Shown one piece after another: positions 6,159 through 7,308 of a stretch of DNA of 7,308 nucleotides. The notes beneath the pieces are model-generated. The model did no database searches, was not told the origin of the DNA, and saw nothing but the letters and a program-made list of their open reading frames with translations. Position 1 is the first letter of the stretch. The number at the start of each line of letters is the position of its first letter. This stretch comes from an uncultured Lachnospiraceae bacterium. GTDB lineage: Bacteria > Bacillota > Clostridia > Lachnospirales > Lachnospiraceae. The stretch spans positions 1-7,308 of the forward strand of contig CANOFI010000118.1 in NCBI GenBank assembly GCA_947565255.1. The letters run 5' to 3'. The position numbers were made by a program, and so were the translations under genes.

Positions 6159-6279
6159 CCTGCTTCCTCCTTCTCATCGTATATAAAAACATTTTCATCC
6201 TTATCGTATCCTGCGCATATTCTTTACATTGGCATACTTCATCAACAGTCCGTTCCTTCTCCAGATACAGACTGCGGCT
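6159..6279 (-). other. hisF-ung intergenic spacer, no supported gene
   Basis: The 121-nt gap separates the histidine genes from the ung-argS run. It contains the inverted repeat next to hisF and the ung ribosome site at its far end. hisI or hisIE, which often follows hisF, is not here. The frame of hisF stays open through the whole gap, which is described as a finding. No strong -10/-35 pair was seen. Confidence 0.6.
6246..6274 (-). other. Inverted repeat just after hisF stop
   Basis: On the minus strand CAGTCTGT (6274-6267) can pair with ACGGACTG (6253-6246) over 8 bp with one U-G wobble, enclosing a 13-nt loop. Pairing is continuous only in minus-strand RNA; the plus strand would have a C-A mismatch, which fits a role in the hisF transcript. 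No U-run follows the 3' arm, so it is not a classic terminator. It may stabilise the 3' end of the his message or be chance. The loop is purine-rich and contains GGAGAAGG. Confidence 0.35.
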
Positions 6280-7041
6280 CTACATCCGCACCGGAATGCC
6301 CCTTCCGGCCAGATATTCTTTCACTTCCCGAATCTCAAGCTCCTTATAATGAAACAGCGAAGCCGCCAGCGCAGCATCTGCCCCGCCCTCCGTCAGTGCA
6401 TCGTAAAAATGTTCTTTTGTTCCCGCTCCTCCGGAAGCAATCACCGGAACCGAAACGCGGTCTGCAATCTGTCTCGTCAATGGAATATCGTACCCGGATT
6501 TGGTCCCGTCACAATCCATACTTGTCAGCAGTATTTCTCCTGCTCCAAGCTCCACCGCCTTCACGGCCCATTCCACCGCATCCAGTCCGACATCGATTCT
6601 GCCTCCGTTTTTGTAAACGTTCCATCCGCTTTTATCTTCCCTTCGTCTGGCGTCAATGGCAACCACCACACACTGGCTGCCAAATTTGTCTGCCGCTTCC
6701 CGAATCAGCTCCGGATGATTAATCGCAGCAGAATTAATAGAAATTTTATCTGCGCCCTCCCTTAATATTGCCCTGAAATCATCTACCGTACGGATTCCGC
6801 CTCCCACAGTAAATGGAATAAACACTTTTTTAGCGACCTCCCTCACCATATCCACAACCGTTTTCCGGGCATCGCTCGACGCGGTAATATCCAGAAATAC
6901 CAGCTCATCCGCACCGGCCCTGTCATAAGCCGCCGCGATTTCCACCGGGTCCCCCGCATCCCTTAAATTCACAAAATTAACGCCTTTTACAACCCTTCCA
7001 TCATGGACATCCAGACAGGGAATAATCCTTTTTGTCAGCAT
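6280..7041 (-). CDS. hisF: Imidazole glycerol phosphate synthase, cyclase subunit HisF
   Basis: A 253-residue (beta/alpha)8 barrel protein. With ammonia delivered by HisH it converts PRFAR into imidazole glycerol phosphate and AICAR, linking histidine and purine synthesis. The start MLTKRIIPCLDV carries the gate arginine R5 and the catalytic aspartate D11. K19 lies in VVKGVNF, FTVGGGIR (77-84) is a phosphate-binding loop, and VVAIDARR contains the second catalytic aspartate D130. VIASGGAGT is the second phosphate loop of the half-barrel repeat. ATG 7041 has AAAGGAG 7 nt upstream and yields the usual family length. An in-frame ATG at 7068 would overlap hisH and has no ribosome site. The gene follows hisH by 13 nt, as expected for two subunits of one complex. 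Confidence 0.98.
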   Translation of the reverse strand: MLTKRIIPCLDVHDGRVVKGVNFVNLRDAGDPVEIAAAYDRAGADELVFLDITASSDARKTVVDMVREVAKKVFIPFTVGGGIRTVDDFRAILREGADKISINSAAINHPELIREAADKFGSQCVVVAIDARRREDKSGWNVYKNGGRIDVGLDAVEWAVKAVELGAGEILLTSMDCDGTKSGYDIPLTRQIADRVSVPVIASGGAGTKEHFYDALTEGGADAALAASLFHYKELEIREVKEYLAGRGIPVRM

Positions 7042-7048
7042 TGGGATT

Positions 7049-7055
7049 CTCCTTT
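7049..7055 (-). promoter_or_regulatory. Ribosome binding site deciding the hisF start
   Basis: AAAGGAG ends 7 nt before ATG 7041 and shares one base with the hisH stop codon TGA (7057-7055). This supports translational coupling of the two subunits and rules against the upstream ATG 7068. Confidence 0.8.
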
Positions 7056-7308
7056 CAAAGTTCTGCAAAATTTTTCAGCATCTGCAAACCGGTATGACTG
7101 CTCTTTTCCGGATGAAACTGACAGGCAAACACATTCTCTTTTTCTACCACTGCATGAATTTTTGTTCCATAATCCGTCACAGCCTTTACAATGGATTCCT
7201 CCTCTGCCCGCAGATAATAAGAATGCACAAAATACACATAGGCCTGCTCGATTCCCCGGAATAGTCTGCCCTCATTTTGAAATGTCAGGGAATTCAACCC
7301 CATATGCG
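7055..7308 (-). CDS. hisH: Imidazole glycerol phosphate synthase, glutamine amidotransferase subunit HisH (5' truncated by window)
   Basis: The C-terminal 84 residues of HisH, the glutaminase that releases ammonia and passes it into the HisF barrel. VYFVHSYYL and FACQFHPEKSSHTGLQMLKNF are diagnostic. The catalytic histidine and glutamate of the class I amidotransferase triad lie in QFHPEKS. The catalytic cysteine lies upstream, outside the window. The frame stays open through HMGLNSL to the window edge, so the ATG at 7303 is an internal methionine of the usual PHMGWN motif and not the start. At that motif the common tryptophan is leucine. The stop overlaps the hisF ribosome site. Confidence 0.96.
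   Translation of the reverse strand, partial: HMGLNSLTFQNEGRLFRGIEQAYVYFVHSYYLRAEEESIVKAVTDYGTKIHAVVEKENVFACQFHPEKSSHTGLQMLKNFAEL

Noticed and set aside
6201..6242. Small minus-strand frame of 13 residues (MKYANVKNMRRIR) in the hisF-ung spacer
   Set aside because: It is too short to support, its ribosome site is weak, and it has no recognised family. It is not a codon-biased leader peptide for histidine or arginine followed by a terminator.
7301..7303. ATG at 7303 as the start of a short 82-residue gene
   Set aside because: The frame continues upstream to the window edge and the methionine sits inside a conserved HisH motif.

Overview
The window reads as chromosomal DNA from a Clostridia-type Firmicute, most likely a Lachnospiraceae-like gut anaerobe. 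The basis is strong AGGAG ribosome sites, moderate GC, the style of the housekeeping proteins, and a secreted BspA-type leucine-rich-repeat protein. This placement is an inference from sequence character; no search was run. Every gene I can support lies on the minus strand, so transcription runs from high to low coordinates.

From right to left, the window opens inside the end of hisH (7055-7308, 5' part missing), followed after 13 nt by hisF (6280-7041). Together these encode the imidazole glycerol phosphate synthase of histidine synthesis. After a 121-nt gap comes a tight housekeeping run: ung (uracil-DNA glycosylase, 5484-6158), argS (arginyl-tRNA synthetase, 3697-5466; its ribosome site overlaps the ung stop), a CPBP/CAAX-type membrane protease (2842-3666), and tcdA (tRNA t6A dehydratase, 2015-2740). 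Next is a small single-pass membrane protein with a C-terminal region resembling BofC (1337-1948), probably starting at GTG behind its own TATAAT box. After a 178-nt gap with a good extended -10 promoter and a leader of about 120 nt comes a secreted BspA-like leucine-rich-repeat protein (1-1158), which runs off the left edge.

The genes do not form one obvious new system. hisH/hisF act as one enzyme. ung, argS and tcdA serve DNA repair, tRNA charging and tRNA modification and are probably co-transcribed. The membrane protease and the BofC-like protein are the poorly understood members of the run. The repeat protein is the accessory part of the window: its repeats are arranged in higher-order units of 79 and 102 codons that differ by exactly one 23-codon leucine-rich repeat, which points to growth or shrinkage by recombination.

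No tRNA, rRNA, CRISPR array, insertion sequence or convincing rho-independent terminator was seen. The longest stretch without a gene is 178 nt.
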